The notes under the pieces: generated by a model | Databases searched by the model: none | Seen by the model: the letters and a program-made list of their open reading frames with translations, nothing else | What the model was told of the DNA's origin: nothing | Assembly: GCA_934256595.1 (NCBI GenBank) | Contig: CAKQOW010000010.1 | Span: 1-50,900, forward strand | DNA length: 50,900 bases | From: an uncultured Clostridia bacterium | GTDB lineage: Bacteria > Bacillota > Clostridia > Peptostreptococcales > Anaerovoracaceae | Direction of reading: 5' to 3' | Position numbers and translations under genes: made by a program | Shown here: positions 42,504 through 50,900 of the stretch, piece after piece | Layout: every line of letters begins with the position of its first letter | Numbering within the stretch: position 1 is the first letter of the stretch

Positions 42504-43373
42504 ATGACAGAAGAGAAACAACAGAATGAAAGAGCACAAAACAAGGAAGATTTTAAACCTTTTACAAATGATTTTATATTTGCTCTGGTAATGAGAGATC
42601 CTGATATCTGTAAAGGAATTGCAGAGCTCATAATTCCTGATGAGGAGATAGGCGAGGTAAAAATAGCAGCGTCAGAGAATTCTTCGCCTGATGAAAAAAA
42701 CGAAAAAGATGAGCTGGAGATAGCGCTGCAGGCATATCTTGATTTCGGAAAAGATATGCGAGGAGTTAGGTTTGACGCATATGTGAAAACTGCAGACAAA
42801 TGGATTGACATTGAAATGCAGACAACCAATAAGCATGATCTTGAAAAAAGAAGCAGATATTATCAGGCTCTCATGGATACCGACTGCCTTGAAAAAGGTG
42901 GCAGATTCAAAGATCTTAAAAATACCTATGTGGTATTCATTTGCACATTCGACTATCTGGGGCTTGGCGAGCCCATGTATGTCGTAGAAAGCTATATTCG
43001 CAAGAATGACTTGCATTTTAATGATGGGACAAGTAAAATACTGTTGAACACAAAATGCTCTCCGGACAAGGTGCCGGAGAAACTGAGGTCATTTTATGAA
43101 TATATAAATGACCCGACCAAGGTAGGAAGCGAACTGATTGAAGGTATTGATGAGCGTGTACAGAAATACAACACGCCTGAATGGAGGGAAAGACTGGTGA
43201 CATTGGAATATATGATTGCTGAAGCAAAAGAGGAAGGTATTGCAGAGGGCGAGGCTTCTGGCAGAGCTGCAGAAAAGATTGAGATGGCTAGGGCCATGAA
43301 GAACGATAAAGAACCTATAGATAAAATTATTAAATACACAGGTTTATCTAAAGAGAAAATAGAAAAAATATAA
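42504..43373 (+). CDS. Rpn-family PD-(D/E)XK nuclease/transposase-like protein (289 aa)
   Basis: The core shows FTNDFIFALVMRDPDICKGIAELI at the N-terminus, then VRFDAYVKTADKWIDIEMQTTNK (D...ExQ metal site, about residues 87-110), RSRYYQALMD and YVVFICTFDYLG. This is the pattern of the Rpn/transposase-31-like group linked to recombination. The C-terminal tail (EGEASGRAAEKIEMARAM, EPIDKIIKYTGLSKEKIEKI) is very similar to that of the interrupted Rpn gene at 18.3 kb although the cores differ. AAAGGAGAAAAAACA precedes the ATG. A promoter and a hairpin leader lie upstream. It appears intact. Confidence 0.85.
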   Translation: MTEEKQQNERAQNKEDFKPFTNDFIFALVMRDPDICKGIAELIIPDEEIGEVKIAASENSSPDEKNEKDELEIALQAYLDFGKDMRGVRFDAYVKTADKWIDIEMQTTNKHDLEKRSRYYQALMDTDCLEKGGRFKDLKNTYVVFICTFDYLGLGEPMYVVESYIRKNDLHFNDGTSKILLNTKCSPDKVPEKLRSFYEYINDPTKVGSELIEGIDERVQKYNTPEWRERLVTLEYMIAEAKEEGIAEGEASGRAAEKIEMARAMKNDKEPIDKIIKYTGLSKEKIEKI

Positions 43374-43399
43374 TAGGTTTATAAAAATTTTTAATTAAG

Positions 43400-43422
43400 A
43401 AGCTCTTTTCGGGGCTTTTTTT
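43400..43422 (+). terminator. Terminator of the Rpn gene
   Basis: AAGCTC (43400-43405) pairs with GGGGCTT (43411-43417) and is followed by seven T in all. It ends the transcript 27 bp after the stop codon. Confidence 0.65.
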
Positions 43423-43447
43423 AAAATTCCCTCATACTTTGGAACGA

Positions 43448-43476
43448 TTTACATTACTTAAGCACCTGATTATAAT
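43448..43476 (+). promoter_or_regulatory. Promoter of the LuxR/MalT-type regulator
   Basis: TTTACA (43448-43453), 17 bp, TATAAT (43471-43476), 38 bp before the GTG start. Perfect -10. Confidence 0.7.
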
Positions 43477-43513
43477 ATATTAGAATGCAATAAAGAGATA
43501 AAAGGAGGCTATT

Positions 43514-45877
43514 GTGCCTGAACACACTATAATTAAACCTGTAATAGCAGATAAGTTTAATAAATTCATAAAAAACGGAAGAATATTTTTTTTAAGCGCG
43601 CCTTGCGGCTTTGGCAAAACAGTATTAACTGATGCATTACTGCAAGGAAAAAAGATACTTCGCCTTAATGCAGATACAGCAGATTTTTCATCTGTTTCTG
43701 CAAAAAAGAAATGGGATATTTTACTTATTGATGATTTACAGTTTATGCAGGATGAGTCTGACGGACAGCTTCTGTGCGAACTTATACGTTCAGAGCCGGA
43801 ACGTCGTTTTGTACTGCTTTCACGAGGAGTACCGCCGGGATATCTGATGGCTTTCAGATACACAGGACTTATGACTGTGCTGCAGGCAGAAGATTTGCTG
43901 TTTGACTTTGATGATATTCAGAAGCTGCTTGAAGCATATAATGTTAAGGCGACAGACAGTGAAATACGCAGTATTTTAAAGGAATCAATAGGATATCCTC
44001 TTGGCGTAATGATTACTGCAAGACTTATGGCAGGCGGAAGACCTTTCACTATGGAAATTGCAGCTCAGGCTTTTCAGGAAGTATATACATATTTTGAGGA
44101 AGCAGTATTTCTTCGTTTTGATTTACCTATGCGCAGATTTTTACTGGAGCTTTCACCTTTTGAGAGCTTTGATCTTGAAATGGCAAGAATGGTAACAGGC
44201 GATCCGCATGCAGGGAAGTTACTTGACTGGCTGCTTCGCAAAACAACAATGCTTCTATATGATGATGTGCAGCGTTTTCGTTTCTGGCCTCAGTTCAGAA
44301 GCTTTCTTCTATGGAAAGTTGAACAGGAATATACAGAAGAAAAACGCAGAGCGCTTTTTGGCCGCGGCGGTCTGTATTATGAGCTTAAAGAAGATTATGC
44401 TCATGCTCTTGACTGCTATACCAAGGGCAATGATCATTCCAAAGTTTCTGAACTTCTGGTGCGTAATGCGGAGCTTCACCCGGGAATGGGTCATTACAGC
44501 GAAATGGAAAAATATTATCGAAGTCTGCCTGAAGAAGAAATATTAGCTTCACCTTCGCTGATGCAGGGAATGAGCATGCTTTGCGCTTTAGCCATGGACT
44601 ATGCCGGCTCGGAAAAATGGTATCAGGAGCTTCAGGAATTTTTAAATCGCTGCAGCAGGCAAGACGCCGCAGGCAAACAGGCAAGAGGCAGAATTGCATG
44701 GCTTGATATTTCGCTTCCGCAGCGAGGCGTAGACAATCTGACAAATATAATTCCGGCAGTATTTCATATGCTTACAAACAAAGAACTTATACTTCCGCCG
44801 TTTTCGGTTACCAGCGCACTTCCAAGTATTATGAACGGCGGCAAGGATTTTTCAATATGGAGTAAAAAAGACGATCTGCTCTACAAAACAATTCGTATTC
44901 CTGTGGAGGCAATTTTACGAAAAGATGGTGTAGGCCTCGCAGAATGTGCAATTGCCGAAAGTAAATTTGAAAAGGGCGAAGATGTTTCAGCAAGAGTACT
45001 GTCTTTAATACCTTCTTTAAATGAAATAAGGCAGAAGGGAACACCGGATATGGAATTTGCAGTGGGCGGGCTGATTGCAAGAAGCCAGCTTGCAAACGGC
45101 AAGAGTGATGAAGCCTGCCGGACAATCAGATCTTTGAGAGATCAATTTGAAGAAGAAAGACAGACGCGTTTTCTGCCTAATATGGATGCTGTGCTGTGCC
45201 GTATTTCGCTTCACAGCGGTGACCTTGACAGCGCGGAGGAATGGTATAGAGAAAAAGCGCCGCGTGATCCTATGCACATAAACGTTATGAAGCGATATCA
45301 GTATTTTACACAGGCTATGGTAGAGCTTGCAGACGGCAGGCCTGACGCGGCCCTGATGACACTTTCTCCTCTGGAATTATACTGTGAGAACTGTGCGAAG
45401 CATATCGACAGTATTCATCTGTATGTACTTAAAGCAATTGCGCTGTATCGAAAAAAAGAAGATAAATGGAAAGACTCTCTGAACAAGGCTCTTAAAACAG
45501 CGGAAGAATTCAAGTTTATAAGGACAGTCAGTGTTTACGGAACTGCTGTTTTACCGCTTCTTGAGGCTCTGAGTACAGAAAACGACAGCAAATGGTACCG
45601 CAGACTTATGACAGATGTGAGAGCGCAGGCGGCATTTTATCCGCATTTTCTTCAGACGCGTCTTGCTTTAGGTGAAGCTCTTACACCGATGGAGCTGCAG
45701 ATTTTACATCTTATCTGCGCAGATAAAAGCAATGCGGAAATAGGCCAGATTATGGATATCAAATTGCCTACAGTTAAAACTCATGTAAGCCATATTCTGA
45801 GCAAGCTTGATGTAAAACGCAGAAGTGAGGCAAAGACTGCTGCCAAGAAACTCAGACTGGTGCCGGAGAATTTATAG
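43514..45877 (+). CDS. MalT/LAL-type LuxR-family transcriptional regulator (787 aa)
   Basis: A large ATP-binding regulator. Residues 25-40 have FLSAPCGFGKT (Walker A), then LLIDDLQFM (Walker B, about 75) and a STAND-type ATPase region to about 270. The middle 400 residues look like helical repeats for ligand or partner binding. The C-terminal 65 residues are a LuxR helix-turn-helix: LTPMELQILHLICADKSNAEIGQIM, then LPTVKTHVSHILSKL and a Lys-rich end. The start is GTG with AAAGGAGGC upstream. It is followed 65 bp later by a secreted beta-helix protein gene on the same strand, which it probably controls. The signal it senses is unknown. Confidence 0.88.
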   Translation: MPEHTIIKPVIADKFNKFIKNGRIFFLSAPCGFGKTVLTDALLQGKKILRLNADTADFSSVSAKKKWDILLIDDLQFMQDESDGQLLCELIRSEPERRFVLLSRGVPPGYLMAFRYTGLMTVLQAEDLLFDFDDIQKLLEAYNVKATDSEIRSILKESIGYPLGVMITARLMAGGRPFTMEIAAQAFQEVYTYFEEAVFLRFDLPMRRFLLELSPFESFDLEMARMVTGDPHAGKLLDWLLRKTTMLLYDDVQRFRFWPQFRSFLLWKVEQEYTEEKRRALFGRGGLYYELKEDYAHALDCYTKGNDHSKVSELLVRNAELHPGMGHYSEMEKYYRSLPEEEILASPSLMQGMSMLCALAMDYAGSEKWYQELQEFLNRCSRQDAAGKQARGRIAWLDISLPQRGVDNLTNIIPAVFHMLTNKELILPPFSVTSALPSIMNGGKDFSIWSKKDDLLYKTIRIPVEAILRKDGVGLAECAIAESKFEKGEDVSARVLSLIPSLNEIRQKGTPDMEFAVGGLIARSQLANGKSDEACRTIRSLRDQFEEERQTRFLPNMDAVLCRISLHSGDLDSAEEWYREKAPRDPMHINVMKRYQYFTQAMVELADGRPDAALMTLSPLELYCENCAKHIDSIHLYVLKAIALYRKKEDKWKDSLNKALKTAEEFKFIRTVSVYGTAVLPLLEALSTENDSKWYRRLMTDVRAQAAFYPHFLQTRLALGEALTPMELQILHLICADKSNAEIGQIMDIKLPTVKTHVSHILSKLDVKRRSEAKTAAKKLRLVPENL

Positions 45878-45942
45878 ACTGATACCCGATAACAGGGATT
45901 GATATATATTAAATTACACAGATTAAGGAGGAATTAGACTAA

Positions 45943-46932
45943 ATGAAAAAAAGGATATTTAGTATACTGCTTACTATAGCAGTATGTCTGAGTATGATGC
46001 CTGCAGGCGTGTGGGCTGCAGACGGTGAAACATCCGGACAAGGTACAAATAGTGAACATAGCCATTGTATATGTGGTGGAAATACAAATGTAAATGGTCA
46101 TAGTCATAGTACAGATTTAGATTTTCAGCCATGGACTGAAACAGATAAATTGCCTAATGAAGGCACTTACTATTTAACAGAAAGTGTAACAATCAGCGGA
46201 AAATGGAGTCTGACAGGAGAAGTTAAACTTTGTCTTAATGGTAAGACAATCAGCGGCAGTATAACTGTTGGAACAGGTGCTACACTGACGCTTACTGATT
46301 GCACAAATAAAGGAAGAATTCAAGGTAATAATAATAGTACAGGTGTAACTGTAAATGGTGGTACATTCAATATGTACGGCGGCATCATCACCGACGGCGG
46401 TGGCGTGTATGTGGGTGAGAAGTGCAGCTTCACCATGGACGGCGGTAATATAACCGGAAATACTGCAACGGCAGGAAATGGTGGCGGTATCTGCGGAGCG
46501 GGAAGCATCACACTGAACAGCACCGTGGTCACTGGTAATAAGTCGACCAAAGGTAACGGCGGCGGTATGTATACTTCTAAAATGAGCAGCACATCGGTTA
46601 CAAATCAGCCTCTTTCGATTTCCGGCAGCACTCAGATTAAGGACAACGCTCCTAATAATTATCATGTGAACGAAGCACGACAGCTGCCGATTAATGTCAC
46701 TGCCGCATTGACTGATAGCGCAGTTATTTATGTAGATGTTTATGAGGGTTTAAAGCCTGATTACAATAGCACACTGACCATTGCAGAACCGAAAAGTGGC
46801 GTGACACTCGATGCAAGCAACTTCAAGGCTGACGCTGCCGACTGCGTGACAGGTGTGGATGAAAACGGCAAGGTCTATCTTGCGCTCTGCGAACATAAAA
46901 TGGGTAACACCGGCTATACCTGTGAAAAGTGA
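45943..46932 (+). pseudogene. Secreted beta-helix surface protein, probably truncated and mosaic
   Basis: A signal peptide (MKKRIFSILLTIAVCLSMMPAGVWA) is followed by a His/Cys-rich patch (HSHCICGGN) and a beta-helix-type region with many GG-T/G-N turns (LNGKTISGSITVGTGATLTL, GGTFNMYGGIITDGGGVYVGE). Base composition changes within the gene at about 46370: the first 430 bp are AT-rich like the genome, and the rest has GC-rich codons, so it is probably a fusion of two alleles. The end, CEHKMGNTGYTCEK, stops in the middle of a Cys motif, and the next bases are a LuxR-type DNA-binding fragment. A deletion therefore removed the C-terminal part. The 329-residue product could still be exported. Confidence 0.7.
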
Positions 46933-47120
46933 TGCAGGTGCTGCGGCTGATCTGCGCGGACAAAAGCAACGCAGAGATTGCGCAGATGATGGATATTAAA
47001 TTGCCTACGGTCAAAACCCATGTGAGCCACATCCTCACCAAGCTGGGGGTAAGCCGCAGAAGCGAGGCGAAAACCGCGGCAAAGAAGCTTAGGCTGGTGC
47101 CTGAGCATTTCATAGAGTAA
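46929..47120 (+). pseudogene. Orphan LuxR DNA-binding fragment (63 aa)
   Basis: The frame reads MQVLRLICADKSNAEIAQMM, then IKLPTVKTHVSHILTKL and ends RLVPEHFIE. It matches the last 60 residues of the LuxR/MalT regulator at 43.5 kb almost position for position but uses much more GC-rich codons (for example GTGCTGCGGCTGATCTGC). There is no ATPase or repeat region before it, and it overlaps the end of the truncated surface gene. It is the 3' end of a second regulator gene lost by deletion. No ribosome binding site is seen, so expression is doubtful. Confidence 0.85.
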
Positions 47121-47184
47121 CGAAAATACCTGTGAACAAGGCAGATTCGATGACATAGATACAAACAATGGAAGGAGAAAGAAA

Positions 47185-50100
47185 TTGACAAGAAAGAGTT
47201 TACGAACGAAAAGAATTTTTTCCATAATCTTATCACTGGCAGTGGCGCTGACCATGATGCCGATGAGTGCGCTTGCAGTCGGCGATGTTGCCGTGCAGGC
47301 GGAGGGCAATGTGGCGGAGGTCACCATCAACGGCACGACCACGCAGTACACCGACATTGAGGCGGCGTTTACCGCCGCACAGACGGCGGTGAGCGCCACG
47401 GTGAAGCTGCTGAAGAATGTGACGCTCTCCAAAAAATATGACTACGGCATCCAGCTGACAGGAGGCAATATTACTCTGGACCTGAACGGACACACGATCC
47501 AGACGACCGGTGGGGCGAGCGACTTTGTCCCGCTGAACGCTGTATTTTACATCAATGACGGCAGCAGCCTGACCGTTCAGGATAAGAGCACCAACGGCGG
47601 TAAGATCGTGCAGCCCAACGGCGGTCAAGCGATCCATGTAGGCGGCGCCCTGACGGTGGAGAGCGGCGTTGCGATTGAGGTCACATCGACCGATGAAAGC
47701 AGGCCTAGCACCACCATGATTAGAGACAAGAACTGCGCGATATTTTTGAACGGCGGCACGGCGAATATTCTGGGCGGCACGCTCACCGGAAAACAGGGCA
47801 TATATGTCAATCAAGGAGCGCTGAACGTCAGCGGCGGCACGATCCGCGGAAATGGCTCCTACGCGCTGTGGGTCGTGGACGGCTCGGCGGCCCTTACCGG
47901 CGGCACCTATACCACCGGCGTGTCGGACGGATGCAGCATCTACAACTCCGCCGGCACAGCGGCGGCCCTGCTGGTCAACGGCTATCGCTTCGAGTCTGGG
48001 GGTAGCGAGTCCAAATACAGTGAAAACAACAACGGCGTGGTGGGCAATACCACCGTCGCGAAGCGCCTCGCAAACGAGTTTTCCTATGTAGACGCAAATG
48101 GCACGGTGCAGACAAAGGCAAACTGCTCGCTGCTGACGGAGGCGGGCTTCACGGACGCATTGGCGGGCGGAGATACATGGTTCGCCGCCAATACCGACAT
48201 TACAGCGAATGACCCGCTTCAGGTCCGCGGCACCGTTAACCTGATCCTCTGCGACGGAGTGACGGTGACGCTGAACGAGGGCATTGCCCTGAACGGCCAG
48301 TATATACAGCCGGCAACTCTGAATATCTATGCACAGAGCGGCGGCACCGGCACGCTGATCTGCTCCGGTCAATCCGACTCCGGCCACGCTGGCATTTATG
48401 ACAACAGCGCCCGGGACGGCAATGAAACTACATTGAACATCTACGGCGGCGTTATCACAGCGACGGGCACGTCCAACCCACTTGCGCCGGGCAGCCCGCT
48501 TTGCGGCGCCGGTATCGGCTCGATCGCCAACTACGGGTACAAGAGCACCATGGCGGTGAACATTTTCGGCGGCACGGTAACGGCCAAGTCGGGCGGCGAG
48601 GGCGCATATGCCATCGGAAATGGCGCCTATGCCAGAGGGACAGTGACTGTCAAAATCGCTCCGGGCATGAAGTGCGTCAAGACGGACGACCAAAACACGG
48701 CGTGCGATCCCGGCAACACCGACGGCACCTCCGTTACCGTCACCAAGTGCAGCGAGCATGAGTGGAAGTACACGTACACCGAGGACAGCAGTACGCACAC
48801 GAAGACCTGCAAGCTGTGCGGCTTTGACGGAGGGACCGAGGAGCACAGCGTCTTGACGTGGACTTCCAAGGATGAAAGTCAGCACATCGGCTATTGCGTC
48901 TGTGGGAAAACGATAGCGACAAAATCTCATGACATGCAGTATTACCCCAACGCCGACGGCCTGACCCACAAAACAAGCTGCAATCGTTGTGGCTGGACTT
49001 CCGCTGATGAGAAGCACACCTTCGGGGAGGACGGAGCTTGTGTCTGCGGTATAAGAAAGTCGGCGGAGTACAACGGGACAGTGTACGCCTCCCTGCAGGC
49101 AGCCGTCAACGCGGCAGCGGCCAGCGGCGGCACGGTGACGCTGGCGCGGGATGTGTCGGAAAACGTCACCGTCACGGGCGGCACGCTTACCATTGACCTG
49201 AACAGGAATCAATGGTCGGCCAGCATCAGCGCGGCTCCTAACCTCTGGGGCCTCATCCCGCTGACCGTCACCGGCGGCAGCGTGACGCTGGAAAACGGAA
49301 CGCTCGATCAGGGGCATACCTCCTCCATGGGAAGCTACGGCATCCGGATCCAAGGCGGCAGCGTGACGGTAAAGGGAACCGCGGTCGTGATCGGCAGCAA
49401 TACGACAGGCAGTGCGGCCAACATCTCCTATCCCGCGATCAGGCTGGAAAGCGGCGGCGCTCTGACGCTCGAAACGGGCGCGACGCTGGTTTACGGTCTG
49501 GAGGTCCCGGAGGACAAAACCCTGTCGGACTATCTGCCCGCGGGTACGGCGTTCGGACTGCGCAGCTATGACGGGAACACTAAGACGTGGACCGTGGACA
49601 AGGGCCTTTTGAACGCGTATACCATAAATAACTACGCCGAGCATGACATGGCTCTGGTGGTCGTGGAGCATACCAAGCACGAGTTTGAGCTGAATAGCGA
49701 TGGGAAGTACGTCTGCGCCTGCGGCTATGTCTGCCCGCATAACGATTTTAAGGACGGGAAATGCACGAGCTGCGGCAACGGGTGCGCGCACACGAATGTG
49801 AACAGTGAAGGAGTTTGCGAAAACTGCGAGGCGCAGATGGCCGTGAAGATCACGGCGAGCGACAATACCGTGACCTACGGCACAGACTTTAAGTCAGCGA
49901 TGCGCAATGCAACAAACGGCACAACTGTCACGCTGCTGGCGGATATTGAATTGGGCACGACTCCTCAAGCCAGAGCGGCTATTACCGGAGATGGTAAAAT
50001 TGTTACGCTGGATCTGAATGGACACAAGATCACAAGCGGATGGCTTGATGTTGGGGGCAAAGATACTAATGAGACTTATACGACCTGCACCTTGAAGATC

Positions 50101-50900
50101 ATCGGCAAAGGCAGTTATGAACCTCCGATGTATGGCGGCATAATCACCGTTGATGTGAAAGCTACGCTGGATCTGAGCGAGTGGGAAGGCGGTACGATCA
50201 GCGCGATCAATATATCGGATGACTCGAACGTAGAAAAAGACAACCCTAATGTTCGGGAAGCCGCAGTGATCGTAGGGCCGAAGGCAGGTACGATCGGAAA
50301 ACTGACGTTCGGGAATAATCAACTTGGCGAACTGAAAAGGACTAAATTGAGCGGCGGCAGCTTTAATGAGATTAGGGCAGAGAATCACCAGCCGGTTAAA
50401 CTTGGCGAACTGCTTGCAGATGGCTATGCCTTCCAAAATGGGGATGGGTCGTATGTGGAGTACGAAACGACACTTCAGGACGCGTCTATCTACAACGTCA
50501 AGGTCGTAAAATGCCTGCATCCGAACATGGAACCGGATGCAGCAACTGGCATAGCGACATGCAAATACTGCGGCACGAGCGGCAAATTCGTAGCCTCGGT
50601 GGATGGAAATACCTATGAAAAATGGGATGAAGCCATCACCTATTGGCTGACAAACGGCGGCACATTGAAGCTGTATGCCGATTATACCGCTACGGATGGT
50701 ACATGGAACATTGGCAGCGGATCGCATACGGTCAATCTGAACGGATATAGGATGTTGGTTCAAGGTGAAGGTACATTCAAGCCCACTAACAATATGCATT
50801 TGACGGTTACCGACGACAAGGAAATCGGTCAGATTACGAATATCCTCCTTGATGGGAGTCAGGGCGGGAGCTTTACGCTGGAGAGCGGTTATGTCGGCAA
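47185..50900 (+). CDS. Giant GC-rich secreted surface protein (3' end outside window)
   Basis: A frame of at least 1238 residues with no stop to the window edge. It starts at TTG (47185) with GAAGGAGAAAG upstream; the first residues after the start are TRKSLRTKRIFSIILSLAVAL and a signal peptide ends near PMSALA. The body has many beta-helix-like units (GGNITLDLNGHTIQ, GGTANILGGTLTG, GGTVTLARDVSENVTVTGGTL) mixed with Cys/His modules: HTKTCKLCG, HIGYCVCG, HKTSCNRCG, CACGYVCPH, CTSCGNGCAH and CKYCG. These may bind metal or form disulfides. The region is clearly more GC-rich than the origin genes. It lies where a LuxR fragment and a mosaic surface gene also occur. Function is unknown; adhesion or surface display is the usual guess. 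Confidence 0.8.
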   Translation, partial: MTRKSLRTKRIFSIILSLAVALTMMPMSALAVGDVAVQAEGNVAEVTINGTTTQYTDIEAAFTAAQTAVSATVKLLKNVTLSKKYDYGIQLTGGNITLDLNGHTIQTTGGASDFVPLNAVFYINDGSSLTVQDKSTNGGKIVQPNGGQAIHVGGALTVESGVAIEVTSTDESRPSTTMIRDKNCAIFLNGGTANILGGTLTGKQGIYVNQGALNVSGGTIRGNGSYALWVVDGSAALTGGTYTTGVSDGCSIYNSAGTAAALLVNGYRFESGGSESKYSENNNGVVGNTTVAKRLANEFSYVDANGTVQTKANCSLLTEAGFTDALAGGDTWFAANTDITANDPLQVRGTVNLILCDGVTVTLNEGIALNGQYIQPATLNIYAQSGGTGTLICSGQSDSGHAGIYDNSARDGNETTLNIYGGVITATGTSNPLAPGSPLCGAGIGSIANYGYKSTMAVNIFGGTVTAKSGGEGAYAIGNGAYARGTVTVKIAPGMKCVKTDDQNTACDPGNTDGTSVTVTKCSEHEWKYTYTEDSSTHTKTCKLCGFDGGTEEHSVLTWTSKDESQHIGYCVCGKTIATKSHDMQYYPNADGLTHKTSCNRCGWTSADEKHTFGEDGACVCGIRKSAEYNGTVYASLQAAVNAAAASGGTVTLARDVSENVTVTGGTLTIDLNRNQWSASISAAPNLWGLIPLTVTGGSVTLENGTLDQGHTSSMGSYGIRIQGGSVTVKGTAVVIGSNTTGSAANISYPAIRLESGGALTLETGATLVYGLEVPEDKTLSDYLPAGTAFGLRSYDGNTKTWTVDKGLLNAYTINNYAEHDMALVVVEHTKHEFELNSDGKYVCACGYVCPHNDFKDGKCTSCGNGCAHTNVNSEGVCENCEAQMAVKITASDNTVTYGTDFKSAMRNATNGTTVTLLADIELGTTPQARAAITGDGKIVTLDLNGHKITSGWLDVGGKDTNETYTTCTLKIIGKGSYEPPMYGGIITVDVKATLDLSEWEGGTISAINISDDSNVEKDNPNVREAAVIVGPKAGTIGKLTFGNNQLGELKRTKLSGGSFNEIRAENHQPVKLGELLADGYAFQNGDGSYVEYETTLQDASIYNVKVVKCLHPNMEPDAATGIATCKYCGTSGKFVASVDGNTYEKWDEAITYWLTNGGTLKLYADYTATDGTWNIGSGSHTVNLNGYRMLVQGEGTFKPTNNMHLTVTDDKEIGQITNILLDGSQGGSFTLESGYVG

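Noticed and set aside
47233..49791. Minus-strand open frame of 852 codons opposite the giant surface gene.
   Set aside because: It is a shadow of the GC-rich plus-strand coding sequence. The plus frame has a ribosome binding site, a signal peptide and a recognisable repeat structure; the minus frame has an Arg/Ala-rich composition typical of antisense readings.
49894..50799. Minus-strand open frame of 301 codons.
   Set aside because: It lies fully inside the plus-strand surface gene and shows no recognisable motif.

Overview
The window is the replication-origin neighbourhood of a low-GC, Gram-positive anaerobe-like chromosome (Bacillota, most likely class Clostridia). The evidence is the gene order rpmH-rnpA-yidD-yidC-jag-mnmE-mnmG-rsmG-parB-like-parA-parB read leftward from oriC with dnaA-dnaN read rightward, AGGAGG-type ribosome binding sites, consensus sigma-A promoters, and an oriC unwinding region with DnaA boxes, DnaA-trios and an AT-rich stretch of the Bacillus type. 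I cannot name the species.

Layout. 1-1.2 kb and 13.5-15.5 kb hold a SWIM zinc-finger gene and the two halves of one SNF2-family helicase gene, split by about 12.3 kb of inserted DNA flanked by a 9-bp direct repeat. The inserted block carries decayed transposases (IS256 type and ISL3 type), a left-end remnant of an IS110-type element, an operon for an amidohydrolase, two M28-type metallopeptidases and an MFS transporter, a divergent AraC-type regulator with a clear direct-repeat operator, and an Orn/Lys/Arg decarboxylase. 15.6-18.2 kb is rpsO-pnp. 18.3-20.8 kb is an Rpn-family gene cut exactly by a complete IS110-family element. 21.2-24.9 kb is a large secreted surface protein with a G10 tract inside its promoter. 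25-27 kb is truB-ribF, then a heptad-repeat coiled-coil gene, then aromatic amino-acid genes (DAHP synthase and an AroE-AroK fusion). 30.3-42.2 kb is the partition/origin/replication core. 42.4-50.9 kb is accessory: a second Rpn gene, a MalT/LuxR-type regulator, a mosaic beta-helix surface protein, an orphan LuxR DNA-binding fragment, and the start of a much more GC-rich giant surface protein that runs off the window.

Most striking observations. (1) The IS110 element's boundaries can be fixed to the base because the interrupted reading frame is recoverable; its non-coding left end contains segments matching the left target, right target and both element ends, in the order expected of a bridge RNA. 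(2) A second, truncated copy of that left end sits in the helicase gene and carries a different candidate guide that matches its own insertion site. (3) The surface-protein promoter has a G10 homopolymer as part of an exactly 17-bp spacer, suggesting phase variation. (4) The surface-protein region at the right end looks like a recombination-prone regulator/antigen array.

All functional statements come from reading motifs and context; no database search was run.
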